Of a stretch of DNA of 64,000 nt, positions 1 to 11,077 are shown one piece after another. Source of the stretch: Rutidosis leptorrhynchoides (lineage: Eukaryota > Streptophyta > Magnoliopsida > Asterales > Asteraceae); the NCBI RefSeq assembly GCF_046630445.1, contig NC_092341.1, forward strand, positions 256,027,501 through 256,091,500, in the 5' to 3' direction. Every line of letters begins with the position of its first letter. Positions within the stretch are counted from its first letter, which is position 1. The position numbers and the translations under genes were made by a program. The notes beneath the pieces were generated by a model. The model searched no databases. It saw only the letters and a program-made list of their open reading frames with translations, and had not been told where the DNA came from.

Positions 1-39
1 TTCCAATGACATAAAGGAAAGGGCTCAATAGGTGAGCTA

Positions 40-45
40 TTTATT
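40..45 (-). promoter_or_regulatory. Candidate poly(A) signal of the RPA-like gene
   Basis: AATAAA on the minus strand, about 21 bases past the stop codon at 66-68. The position suits a near-upstream polyadenylation element, but hexamers like this are common in AT-rich DNA. Confidence 0.35.
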
Positions 46-65
46 GACAAATCAAGCGAAACCTA

Positions 66-3000
66 CTATTCAGAGCACACAGACTCCTTCTCAGGCTGGC
101 TATCTTCATCAGCAGGGTCTTCATCCTCCGAGTCGGTCGTGACAACAAACCTAACCAACAGTATAAAAGGTAGATGTAAGAGTTGATACAGAAGTGTAAC
201 GAAGAGCACAGGGTATGTGTAGGGTTGTTTGTGCATTAATCGATGATCATACAGACATACAAATACAAACATATAGACATATATACATACATATATACAT
301 ATGTGTATATATACATGTATATATATATACACACATACATGAATACAGGAATTCATATATACATGTATAGGGATATATATATGTATATATTTATATATAT
401 ACATATATATATATATTTATATACGTGGCTCTGTGTGTGTATGTGTTGGTGGCAGATATACAAACCGGAGGACGGGGAGAAGAGGACACTTACTTGCGCC
501 GATTGGAACGCTCCAAATCCTTTGCTGGTGTAGGGACCTCTATGGCCCTCTTTGGTGCTTTGGGCGTTGAAAATGCGGGAGCAACTACCGAGGATGACGT
601 TGACCCTGGTAGTGCAGGCCTTTTCATGTCAGTTGGGGAGGGCTGCTCTGTGGGAACCAGCTCGTCCACATAAACCTTAATACAATTGAAACTCTCGTAC
701 GGGCCCTGATCATAGTACGATGCCGTCTTCAACAGGACCAATTGTGTGGTCCCTAGCAGGTTTGCAAGTGCATTCGGAAGCACAGTGTTACATGTTTCCT
801 GAAGATTATACGTATTGTTAGACAGGTGACAGTGGCCAAACAAAGTGAATGTAAATGTCGTTTATTACCTCATCGACTTCAGCTAGTAGAGCCTTCGCAG
901 TGCTCTTGGTCAACGTCTCGGCAGTGTCGTCGAAGAGCACGATAACCGTTTTCGCCGTCTCATCTCTAACGTCACATATAACGCGGAACCTGTTGATTAG
1001 CAGTTGGTATAAAATTAATCAGGATGACAACCGAGGTTTTGAAGGAAGAACCTCTTGTAAATAATGTCCAGTGTGGCGGAAAAGGTGACAAATACCTGGT
1101 GATTGGTTCAGGAACATTAGCCTGGCACGATTCACACCAGTGGTGTCCAGATCTCCTTTCGAGACCCTTTCTTGCTTGACAAACACTGCAAGTATTGTAG
1201 TACCAAAAGTTTTTCATCCGGATGTTGACAATTTCAACCTTACATTTGAATGCGTCCCCTGTCTAAACGTGTATCAAATAAATGTGATTTAGGCGAGCTG
1301 ACTACATTAAATGGGAGTAGTGGGTGAAAACAAAGTTTTAGCAATACTCACGATGTTCTTCTTGCCCTTGCGTACCATATCTAGAAGCTCACGAAGTGTC
1401 CCCTCAGTTGGCGGCGGCAACTGCCACCCTGGAGCAGAAGGTTGAACAATCACGGGGGTTTCAATGGCACTGCAAGGATAGTCGAGCTGTAAGTTAAGAC
1501 GGGTGGTAATAGACAACATATAAACAAAGTTGGTGATGTAATTGTAAGTAATACCTTACTCTCTGCTTGAATTCACTGAGTGCTGGTATTTGGAGGTCGT
1601 CTATAAGAAGTGTGGCGGACGTGCTTGAGAGAGTTATCGCATCTACGAATGAATGGGAGCTAAATTTAGTACAGCATATTATAAATCTTACAAAGATGAG
1701 GTTGGTGATGGCCAAAACCTACTATTGTAACCCTGTTTGACGGTAACCGAGCTCAAGAGAATGTAGTAGGATGCAGGTGCGGAGGGCTGCCTCTCCAGGA
1801 AGGCGGGCCCCAAACTGCCCCAAAGTGTAGTTCGGATCGCTTTACCCCTGCATATAAATAAATATCAGCCAACTCTTATCCTAGTAGGTGCATGGTGTGA
1901 TTTGGTCGGTGAACAACAATTATATCACGATTGACAGCGATAGGATTTGAGTGTATCAAAGATTGCCTAGGGAAAATCTAAACCTATTTTTCCTATTTTA
2001 TTTCTGTGAACCTAAACGTTGCGTTAGATTCTTAATCATGTACCTGTTACTAAGCATTTACACATTTAAATTGGTGATCAGTTATTCGACGATTAGCAAG
2101 TCGATTTATGTAACGTAATATACGCTTTCAAATGCCACAATGTAGGTAGACTGTGAGAAAGTAGTTTTTTTACCTCATGGCCTTGTCGCTAAGACGGCAG
2201 GTTAAATACTAAAATTAAAAAGTGGTTGGTTTTTTTTTTGGGTGGGAAATAGCAATTGTATTAATTGAAACAGTCTTTAGCATAGCAGCAAAGTTATGAA
2301 GCGGAGACGAATGAAACTAAGACATTGCAAAAACTTGGTCCATTCAGAAGGCAAACAATCGAAAGCTAAAGCTAACAACTTTAAAGAAACGGAATATGGG
2401 CTGAAACATGGAATTGTGGCCTGGTACAGTAGTTGAGATTCGGTGTCAAAAGAAAAAGTGTGAGCTTACCTCTCGTTAGCCAGATCAAATTCAAGAGTGT
2501 TGGATCCTGCTTTATGCGGATCGGGTGCACCAATGTTCACAGCATAGCCAACTACATCTAAAAGATAATGATAGATGAGGAGTACATTAATTGGGAAAAA
2601 TGTAATGTATTAAAAAGGGAAAGAGTGTTGAAATTTATACCGACAACAAATTTGCCCATTGTAGGCTCCAAGTCCTCGAGTTCAATACAATTGAAGGGAT
2701 GGCGCGTAAAGCCCGTGGTGTCAGAAGTTGACTGTCTCCTGAGGAAAGTGGAGCCGGTGAGCTCGATCATGAGGCTGTTGTCCTTCATGATACGATATTC
2801 AGTTCGGTTGGCGATGACATCAAAGCCATGCAGCAAGTAAACAACACCGTCCTTTAGTCGGGCAATGAAGTGATGTGCAACATTGCTTTTGGCAGTCAAC
2901 TGAATGATGTTGCCCTGCATGACCAAACAAAACACTTACATAATCCATAGATTCAGTAAGAAAATGGGGGGGCGTCGCTGAACACAGGTATATAATTTGT

Positions 3001-3431
3001 ATAACCAGAGTACCATGAAGTTCCCCAATTTTAAAAAATTCCCAATACATCACACTAACCCTCTACAATGGCTATTATAGGGGACTCAGGTACCCAACTT
3101 AATGTGCAAGGAGGCGAAGTTACAGAAACAATTAACCATAACAATCCTAGGCAATAGGGAAAAGACTCGGTGCATGAGGGAAAAATACAGTTAACACTTA
3201 ACAAATATAGTCATAATCGGATTTAAGAAATCAATGGCCCATATCTATACATACCTTTTCGTCTGAGGCAATAAAATCCGTGCTCAAATATCTCCCGTAA
3301 ACCGTATGTGTGTCCCAACTTCTGCAGATCATCAGCTTGACCTGCGATTGTTTTCCTATTTCCAACTCATTGAGGAAGGCGTATGCGTTTGTGTTAACCT
3401 CAGATGCAACCTTAGCTTTACCAGATGCCAT
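66..3431 (-). CDS. Replication protein A 70 kDa DNA-binding subunit-like protein, ten exons
   Basis: Single-stranded-DNA-binding protein of the RPA1-like plant family, expected to be nuclear. Exons, in order of transcription: 3255-3431, 2641-2914, 2470-2551, 1732-1847, 1560-1642, 1352-1486, 1096-1262, 869-989, 494-798, 66-150. All introns are GT-AG and all phases agree, giving 1545 nt and 514 residues without a stop. An N-terminal OB-fold/DUF223-type region (about residues 15-135) is followed by a second OB region (about 150-250). A third carries a zinc ribbon at C314, C317, C332 and C335 next to the sequence WYYNTC. The tail is basic, then acidic ([11 protein letters not shown]). I chose the ATG at 3431 because the upstream in-frame codons do not resemble the family. 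Family copies are abundant in plants and some are carried by Helitrons, but no Rep/helicase is visible here. Exon borders are my own reading and could shift by a few bases. I judge it an intact gene rather than a pseudogene. Confidence 0.85.
243..424. repeat. Imperfect TATA/CATA microsatellite in the last intron
   Basis: Alternating purine-pyrimidine tract of ACATATA and TATATA variants. It lies in the intron between exons 9 and 10 of the RPA-like gene (151-493). Translated frames through it give only IYIYIH-type peptides, which are not proteins. Confidence 0.8.
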
Positions 3432-5056
3432 TGCAATAGAAATTGAATTATTAGTTATTAATATGCATAACAATAAAGCAGGCAATTGAAATTTATACAC
3501 ACAAAGAATTGTACCGTATAGGGGAGGTGAACCACATTCTGAATTTAGATGCAATTGAAACCGAAGGCTACAAAGCGATTCGTTTGGTTACATGCAGAAG
3601 TAACAGACAATTGCAATTGAACCAATTGGGATAGAAATCAATGAACATAATGAAATTGAAGTTAATGCAAGGGGTAATGGAAGGATCGACAGAGGGGAAG
3701 AAGAGAAGGGAGGCGGTTTGTTTTAATCGCATTGAAATTATTTTTTTTTTTTTTGACCAAACCTAGGAAGAAACATAGTTAAATGAAAGCATTTGGGCCG
3801 TCGGTTTTTTTTTAAACTTTTTTTAATAATTAAGATAATTAAGAATTGAAGAAACCTAATAAATAATATAATAATTTGTTTTATTTTGAGGGGAAAATTA
3901 TTTTTTTGAGGTAAATACCTACATTTATATGGAGCTCATTTATTGACTAAGGAGTCAATATTTATATATGTATAGATTCTCTTGATTTTCATGTTGTAGC
4001 ATCATTAATTCATTGAAGAGCCAGACCCAGCCCAATCTATTTTGGGCCATGTACACTCAGTGAGTACCTTATAACGGATTGACACTTTCCAATTTGTCAG
4101 TTAAAAATAATGAAGCTTCCTTGTCTCGAACCCAAGACCACTCGGGAACAATGGCAAGCAACAAACCACTCATCCAACGACGCACATAACCTTTAGAAAA
4201 GTAAATATATTTATTAACACAAAACATGCGTAATTTTAGTTGAAATTGCAATTGCAAGTTATGTTCAATCGATATTCTAATTGAATTGAACGAGAACAAG
4301 TTTTTAATATAGTTAGCTAGATTTTCGTTGTACACAACTTATGTTTTACATTAAATACTTAAACGTTAATAATCCTAACAAACTAAAGATACAATATGTT
4401 TCAAATTACTAATTAAACTTAATATAATTTGAATATTTTTGTTATTTAATAGTAAAGCGTGGGAATACAGAAAATATTGTAATGATAAAGAGAAAAAAAA
4501 AAGTTTAAAAAAGATTTCAAAGATACAATATGTTTCAAATCACTAATTAAAATCAACATAATTTGAATATTCTTGTTATTTAATAGTAAAGTGATGGAGT
4601 AGAGAAAATATTATAATGATAAAGAGAAAAAAAGAAGTTTAAAAAAGATTTTAAATAAAAAATATATAAACAAGTGATCAAGAATAATTAAAAAAAAGTT
4701 ATATAAATATTGTAAGAAAGATTACATTAAAAAAGAATTTAAAAATAAATGGAGTGGGAGGACTAATTTAAAAATAAAAAAATATTAAAGAGTTTATTAT
4801 GAAAAATTAAATAAAAATAAGGATTAAAGGTTAAGGGGTGTATTATGAAAAAGTAAATAAAATTGAAAATTAAAGGTGTAAATTATGAGAATATAAAGTA
4901 AGGAAAAAAGAGGTACACGAAAATTGAACCTGTGACCCTTTGATTACAAACAAACATATAAAGCCACTCCACCAATAATAATTGAGTTATAATTACGAAA
5001 TGTAGTATATAATATTGAAAAGTAATGGATTTCAAAATTGAAATTGAAATGAATAG
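3432..5056. other. AT-rich spacer between RPA-like gene and element A
   Basis: This holds the presumed promoter and 5' leader of the RPA-like gene near 3432-3900, with purine-rich and poly-T stretches. The rest is AT-rich sequence with no ORF of protein character. I see no clear TATA box or other defined element apart from the tandem duplication listed separately. Confidence 0.6.
4385..4652. repeat. Two-copy tandem repeat, period 134 bp
   Basis: The stretch starting AAAGATACAATATG at 4385 recurs at 4519 with a few substitutions. Both copies run through ATAATTTGAATATT, TTATTTAATAGTAAAG and GATAAAGAGAAAAA to a poly-A/GATTT end. Non-coding. Confidence 0.8.
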
Positions 5057-5059
5057 TAA

Positions 5060-5656
5060 TGATACGCACATCCACATGACCATACGAATTACGCATCCAA
5101 AGTCCTGAACCGCGCACTAATTGCCATGTAATATGTATGGCACGGGTATAGGCGCATAACCATCTGATGTGAGTTTCGTATACTCGCATAAGGGTCCAGT
5201 ATATTCTAGAAGAATGTACGGTATAATTAATTCAGATTCTTTTCCTTAAATAATGAAAGTTAGTTGGGATAAGATCACATTTAATTAGGGATGAGATCCT
5301 ATCAAAACCCTAATTCGTGAGCCTATAAATACATATCTCCCAAACCCTAAAATCATCATCCGTTACTAATACGTAACATAGCATACATATCATCGTACGA
5401 ACAAGCTTCATACGATCATTCACGTAAAGACTTTCAGGTATGTTACAAACTATAAAACCTTCATGTCTTTGGGCCACTCAACCCCGTATGCTGGGTTGTT
5501 GGTGGACTCTCAAATCGGCCACCCTGTCGGAATCGAAACGATGCCAATGTGGGTTATCCACGACTAAGGTCTGAGGTTCGAATATTGTTAGTCCTTAAAC
5601 TTTTTCATGCACTCAAGCGTAGGTTCACCTTGACCTCGTGAAAATATGCTTGATCA
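5060..5656 (+). repeat. 5' LTR of element A
   Basis: Starts TGATACGCAC and ends CTTGATCA. It aligns with 56779-57380, with scattered substitutions and small indels near 5110 and 5155. A TATAAATACA box lies at 5324-5333, followed by a CCAAACCCTAAAATC leader, so it presumably held the promoter. If the AATAG target duplication is right, the element begins three bases earlier (TAATGAT), which is also shared by both copies. Confidence 0.88.
5324..5333 (+). promoter_or_regulatory. TATA box in the 5' LTR of element A
   Basis: TATAAATACA lies in the middle of the LTR, upstream of a C/A-rich leader; the same box occurs in the 3' LTR near 57050. This is the expected place for the retrotransposon core promoter. 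Confidence 0.5.
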
Positions 5657-5658
5657 TT

Positions 5659-5677
5659 TGGCGCCATCCGTGGGACC
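5659..5677 (+). other. Primer-binding site of element A
   Basis: TGGCGCCATCCGTGGGACC begins two bases after the LTR terminal CA. The TGGCGCC start is typical of Tat/Athila-type plant elements. I did not identify the matching tRNA. Confidence 0.7.
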
Positions 5678-5801
5678 AGTTGTGTAAACAAATAAGATTA
5701 GAATTTGTGTCGTATATAATTTATTATATGTATCTTCTTTTCGTAAAACTTTTTTGTTTAATTAATTGGTCACTTTCATATTTTCAAAGTTGTCAGCAAG
5801 T

Positions 5802-7146
5802 ATGGGTGGAGGAAACAAGAATGCCAAAAATCAGGGCGATCGGATTCTCCAGTAAGTCCAGGTTTTCAAACACCTATAATGATTGCTATGAATACACCAC
5901 TGACGCCACCCGCGCCAGTCAAGGGCACATCGAAGCCTCAATCGACATTAAATGTCGAAACAGGACCATCTGCATCAGAAACAGTCCTAAAAGAATCATC
6001 TAAGAATTGGTGGCACTCTCCCAATGGAAGCGTGTTAGAAACAGAAACTAGTTTCAAACCATTTGAGGATCTGCCTCCAAAAAATCTGAGCTTCGGTTCT
6101 CCAAGCGAAACCGTTCCACCGGGTTTCAAAGTTAAAACTACCTGTATGGGCACCATACCAATCATCACTTCGGTTGAACCCGAAACTCCTATCGAGAGGG
6201 TTACCACAGAGAACGCTCAGGGAAGAATCAGACAGATGGGTCTGAGAAACCCAGATGGTTCATATATTATGTTGACACCGCAACAAGGGTCAACGGAATA
6301 TGCGTCTTCCCAACCAATTCCTAATGCTGCAAGCAATCAATACAGTAGGGCGCAATATGTCCCGACTCAATCCAACAGCTTTATATCTCAGTTGCAGCAA
6401 GTTGCGCCGCCGCATTTGGCACTAGCTTTCAATGAACCAACACGAGTACACGAGTTTATGAGCAACTGGTTCGCGGTAATGCAAGGACAAAAAGCTAAAC
6501 AAAGTCTTGAGCTAGCTCCAACAACTGAAAAATTTGTGCCACATATTGCAAATCATCCCTTCATAGTAACACCTGTGTTACCTTTAACATTGGGAAGTTA
6601 CGATGGGTTGTCAGATCCAGATGATTTTTTGCAGAAATTTGAAGGAACCTCAAGAACACACAGCTGGGTGACGAAGTAGCATGCCATATGCTACCAATAG
6701 TGCTGCAAGGGGTAGCAAGGGAATGGTTCAATAACTTACCAGCCCAAAGCATTACAGGCTTTGCGGATTTGCGCTCAAGATTCCTATTAAATTTTCACAA
6801 TCTGCGCACCCGTAAAAGAACACATGTCGAATGCCACGACATTAAGCGAAAACCAAAAGAAAGTTTGGGAGAAGTCATAGACAGGTACACCAAGGAAGTG
6901 GCCAAAATCCAAGACCTCCCAGAAAGTCAGAAGGTGTCCGGATTTATACATTGCATAAACACAGAAAGACATCTATCTTTGTGGCAGCGGTTGCGCAGAA
7001 GAGTGGCGGATAGTTTCGCAGAAGCTATAAAAGAAACGCATGATTATATGCGTGCGCAAGAAGACATAAAACAAAATTGTGGAAATACCTCTTCAAGCAT
7101 GGATATTGATGATGATTATTATCGGGCGCAAGGAAGAGGGTCATAA
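5802..7146 (+). pseudogene. Element A gag (capsid/nucleocapsid), frameshifted
   Basis: Structural protein of the Tat-type element. A first ATG at 5802 opens a short MGGGNKNAKNQG stretch that loses frame near 5850. The main body reads on from 5879. The capsid region shows LGSYDGLSDPDDFLQKF and then GVAREWFNNLP, the landmarks of plant gypsy gag. A frameshift near 6650 separates the two halves; the second runs from before 6688 to a TAA at 7144-7146. An acidic patch MDIDDDYY lies near its end. Confidence 0.85.
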
Positions 7147-7633
7147 TCTGGAAAGCGTTATGGTAGTAATGGGCCATCCCTAGGTGGTAATTATAATAAT
7201 GACAAACATCGCAAGTTTAATAATAACAAGGGGGAGGAAGCCAAAGGTATAAAAATAACCACGCTGATAATTTTGCATTGATAAAAGACCTCACGAAAAC
7301 ACCAAAAGAAATATTGGCTACGGAGGCAGTATGCAAAAGCTTTGATCCCCGATACCTTTGTCAAAATATGGGAATAGAGACAAAAGCAATTTTTATGATT
7401 TTCATGATGATTATGGTCATGAAACCAATGAATGTCGGCATCTTATCGAAAAGGTAGTTGCTGAACTTAAAAGAGGAAGATTGCAACACTTGAAGAAGGG
7501 TGGAAAAACATAAAGTGAGAAGCCAAAAGGAGAAAAAGTGTATCCATGGCAAAGAAAGAATGATGGAAGGGAAACAGAGAAAACTATTAACATGGTCATC
7601 AGCGAACGAGCTAATCAGTGACGCAAATTAGAA
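7147..7633 (+). pseudogene. Element A gag C-terminus, degenerate zinc-knuckle region
   Basis: Shifting frames still show a basic Asn/Lys-rich linker, KDLTKTPKEILATE, and FHDDYGHETNECRHLIEKV. The last is the plant Tat zinc-knuckle-like CxFHxDxGHxTxxC motif, with its first cysteine changed to tyrosine. Several indels and stops are present. It joins gag to the protease. Confidence 0.65.
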
Positions 7634-8380
7634 TTGCCAGAGGAATGGGAAAACACTCCCATCCTATTCCCGGCGATAGCGCAAGAACCATCAGATGTGC
7701 CCATCACAATTAAAGGGCGCCTTAAAGGCTGTGGGTACATCATAAAGCAATTGCACATAGACACTGGTTGCGGAGTCGATATAATGTACGAACATTGTTT
7801 CCGGTTGCTGCCTGGAGCGGTACGAGCAAAGCTAATAGCTCCCAGCACCGCATTATCAGGGTTTTCTGGGGAGTCCGCATAGCCAATTGGGATCATTGAG
7901 TTGGAATTAGAGCTGGTAGACGATGATAATAAGGAGTTAGTAAGAAGTACAACAGTAGAATTTGCTGTAGTAAGATCTTACTCAAAATACAATGCGCTTT
8001 TAGGACGCACAACATTGCAAAAGTTGGCGGCCATTCCTTCCACGGTGCATGGCCTTATAAAATTCCCAACTCCATTCGGAATCGCGACGATAAGGTCAGA
8101 AACGCAAGACTCAAGTGTTGCGGCTGCAGAACAAGCCGAAAAACAGCTAAGTGAGGAGGAGCAGCTGCGAAGCTGCATGATCATTGCAAATCCACGATAT
8201 CCAGATCAAAAAATCAAAATCGACGGAGGATTGTCTGATGAAACGAAGTTTAAACTTCGTAACATATTAGCTTCTAACACAGATGTTTTTGCATGGAAAA
8301 AAGCAGATATGGCCGGTATACCAAGGGAAATAGCTGAGCATAAGCTTAATGCAAACCCAAGTATGATGCCGGTACGCTAA
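7634..8380 (+). pseudogene. Element A aspartic protease and linker to RT
   Basis: The protease part reads QLHIDTGCGVDIMYEHCF, with the D-T-G active-site triad and the YEHCF landmark of Tat elements. A TAG at 7880-7882 (probably from CAG) interrupts it. It continues as a beta-strand-rich domain ending NALLGRTTLQKLAAIPSTVH, then a linker with FKLRNILASNTDVFAW that leads into the reverse transcriptase. A TAA at 8378-8380 ends this frame. Confidence 0.85.
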
Positions 8381-9358
8381 AAGAATCGCAGTATGGCACT
8401 AGAGAGAAGCGAATGGTTAAAGGCAGATGTTGACAAGTTGGTTAAAGCATATATATTGCGAGAAGTACAGTACCAGACGTGGGTAGCAAACCCGGTACTG
8501 GTAAAAAAGCCTGATGGATCTTGGCGCATGTGCGTCGATTTCACAGATATTAACAAGGCTTGTCCTAAAGGTAATTATCCTTTACCAGAAATAGACTGGA
8601 AAGTCGAATTGCTAGCTAGTTTCCGGTATGAATGTTTTCTGGATGCATACAAAGGGTACCATCAGATACAGATGGCAGCAGGCGATGAGGATAAAACTGC
8701 CTTTCACACCAGCCAAGGCATTTATTGCTATACAAAGATGCCGTTTGGTTTAAAGAATGCTGGAGCAACATACCAACGCGTAATAGACGAGGCTTTTAAA
8801 AGTCAAATTGGTAGAAATTTAGAAGCGTATGTTGACGATTTAGTGATAAAAAGCACAACAGAGAAAAGTTTATTGGATGATATATTAGAAACGTTTGCGT
8901 CATTAAGAAAGATAAATATGAAGCTCAATCCATCGAAGTGCAGCTTTGGAGAAGAAGAAGGAAAGTTTCTTGGTCATATAATCACTGAGCACGGGATACG
9001 CACAAATCCAAAGAAAGTAGAAGCCATCGAAAGTATGCTATCGCCTAGAAATAAAAAAGAGGTGCAAAGCTTAACGGGTAAATTGGCCGCGTTAACAAGA
9101 TTCTTATCAAAATCCGCAGAGCGATCATTTCCCTTTTTCGGGACGTTGAAAAATTTCTTAAAGAAAATAGATTTCAAATGGACAGAGGAAGCAGAAGTTG
9201 CGTTTCAAGAGATGAAAAGGCTGTTAAAGGTATTGCCGACGATGACTGCCGATTGCAGGAGAGACGTTAATACTTTACTTAGCGGCATCAAAAGAAGCGA
9301 TAAGTTCAGTATTGATAGCAAACAGGGGGGTAGGTACGCACTTCAAACTAAAACTTGA
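8381..9358 (+). pseudogene. Element A reverse transcriptase
   Basis: RNA-directed DNA polymerase, same frame as the linker upstream. Motifs in order: WRMCVDFTDINKACPKGNYPLP, CFLDAYKGYHQI, FHTSQGIYCYTKMPFGLKNAGATYQR, and the catalytic EAYVDDLVIKS. KFLGHIITEHGI and the start of the connection domain (FLSKSAERSFPFF) follow. The RT core itself has no stop, but the frame is lost near 9245 and runs out at 9358, so the connection to RNase H is broken. Confidence 0.88.
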
Positions 9359-10330
9359 TTATTTCTTATTCAATAGACATTTAAAATTATATGTATTGTG
9401 ATGTGCGAACAGGTGCAAATGCCTGTGTATTTTGTTAGTAAAGCCTTAACATGAAGCGAATTAAACTACCCTGCCATTGAAAAACTAGTTTATACGCTTG
9501 TGCATACGGTCAGACGCTTAAGGAGATATTTCCAAGCGCACCCAATAATGGTCTTAACTTACCAACCAATAAAGCATGTATGACAAAAAAAAATATTGTC
9601 AAAAGCCTAAAGCTGCTTGAAAAATTCTTGCAAATTTATATTCGCTGATAATTGTTGAGCAGGTGCTATACAAGCCAGAAAATTCTGATCGCATGGCCAA
9701 ATGGGCTATTGAATTAGGTGAGCACGAGATAAGCTTGTAACCAAGAAGTGCGGTAAAAGGGCAAGTCCCAGCACATTATCTGGCTGAAACAGCCGGAGAC
9801 ATTGAAATCTCGCATGAATCAATAGAAATACCACCTCCGCCCGAACATCTGTGGGAAATGCACACAGATGGGGCATGTGGTCCAGAAGGCGCGGGGGCAG
9901 GAATAGTCCTGAAAAGTCAAGAAGGAGAGGAGTATACCTTCGCGCTACTTTTTAGCTTCCCGGTAACAAATAATGAAGCTGAGTATGAAGCGTTATTATC
10001 TGAAATGCGAGTAGAAAAATACTAGGAGGTAAAAGAGTTATCAGTATATGCTGATTCACAGTTAGTTGCAAATCAATTCAAAGGGATATTTGATGCACAT
10101 GATGAGTCAATGCAAAAATATCGGAAACTCGTGCAAGAACTTGCGGTAGACTTCGATATATTCCAGATAATGCAGGTTTGAAGAACATTGAATAAAAAGG
10201 TGGATGCGCTCAGTAAGTTGGGTGCTTTAACGTTCAGCCATTTCAAAAAAGAAATTTGGGTAGAGGAAGTGAAAGTTAAGTCCATTGATACAGACGGCAT
10301 GTCTGCCGCAGTCGAAGAAGAGGAACCAAG
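9359..10330 (+). pseudogene. Element A RNase H region, degenerate
   Basis: Scattered frames keep RNase H landmarks: EMHTDGACGPEGAGAGIVL from 9855, NNEAEYEALLSEMRV near 9970, SVYADSQLVANQF, and NKKVDALSKLGAL near 10195. Stops at about 10024 (TAG), 10180 (TGA) and 10333 (TAG) break it. The 9359-9840 part is poorly preserved. Confidence 0.75.
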
Positions 10331-11077
10331 TTAGATGACACCGATAGTGGAATTTTTGAACACCGGAACATTGCCAATAGATTCAACAGAGGCAAGGAAA
10401 ATTAAAATGAAGGCACCAATGTATTTGCTAGACAAAGGCATCCTATATAGAAAATCTTTTTTGGGACCTCATTTGTGGTGTCTTAATCCAACTCAAGCAT
10501 AATCAATTATACGGGAAGTGCATGAAGGGATGTGCGCTTTACATTCAGGACACAAAACAGTCGCGTCCAAGATAATGCGGCTTGGATATTATTGGCCGTC
10601 AATGTACAGAGATGCCGCGGAAGTAATACGCAGATGTCGATCATGTCAGCTGCATGCACCAGTAAGCAAAGCTTCGCGACATCCAATGATACCAGTCGCG
10701 TCTCCATGGCCATTCTAAAAATGGGCAATTGATATAGTAGGACCATTCCCCGCAGGACCAGGAGGGGTAAAGTTTTTGGTCGTGGCCATTGATTACTTTA
10801 TAAAGTGGGTAGAAGCCAAACCGCTCAAAACAATTTCGGGAAAACAAATCCGCAATTTTGTATGGGAGAACATCGTCTGCCGGTGTGGAATACCAAATGA
10901 AATTGTAAGTGCCAATGGCACACAATTTGAAGGGAATCCATTAAGCGATTGGTGCCAAGAACTAAATATAAAGCAAACGTTCACATCAGTTGCACACCCC
11001 CAGGCAAACGGCCAGTGTGAAGTAAAAAACCAAGATATCGTGTTAGGTATTAAAGCAAGACTTGGGTTGTGCATAAG
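10331..11077 (+). pseudogene. Element A integrase, N-terminal and catalytic part
   Basis: The zinc domain keeps YYWPSMYRDAAEVIRRCRSCQLHAP. The catalytic core shows WAIDIVGPFPAGPGG and FIKWVEAKPLKTI. A TAA at 10718-10720 sits just before the first catalytic Asp. The second catalytic Asp is missing: codon 10912-10914 is GCC (Ala) in SANGTQFEG, where SDNGTQF is expected. HPQANGQCEVKNQ with the third acidic residue follows. The gene is split at 11077 by element A2 and resumes at 22015. Confidence 0.85.
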
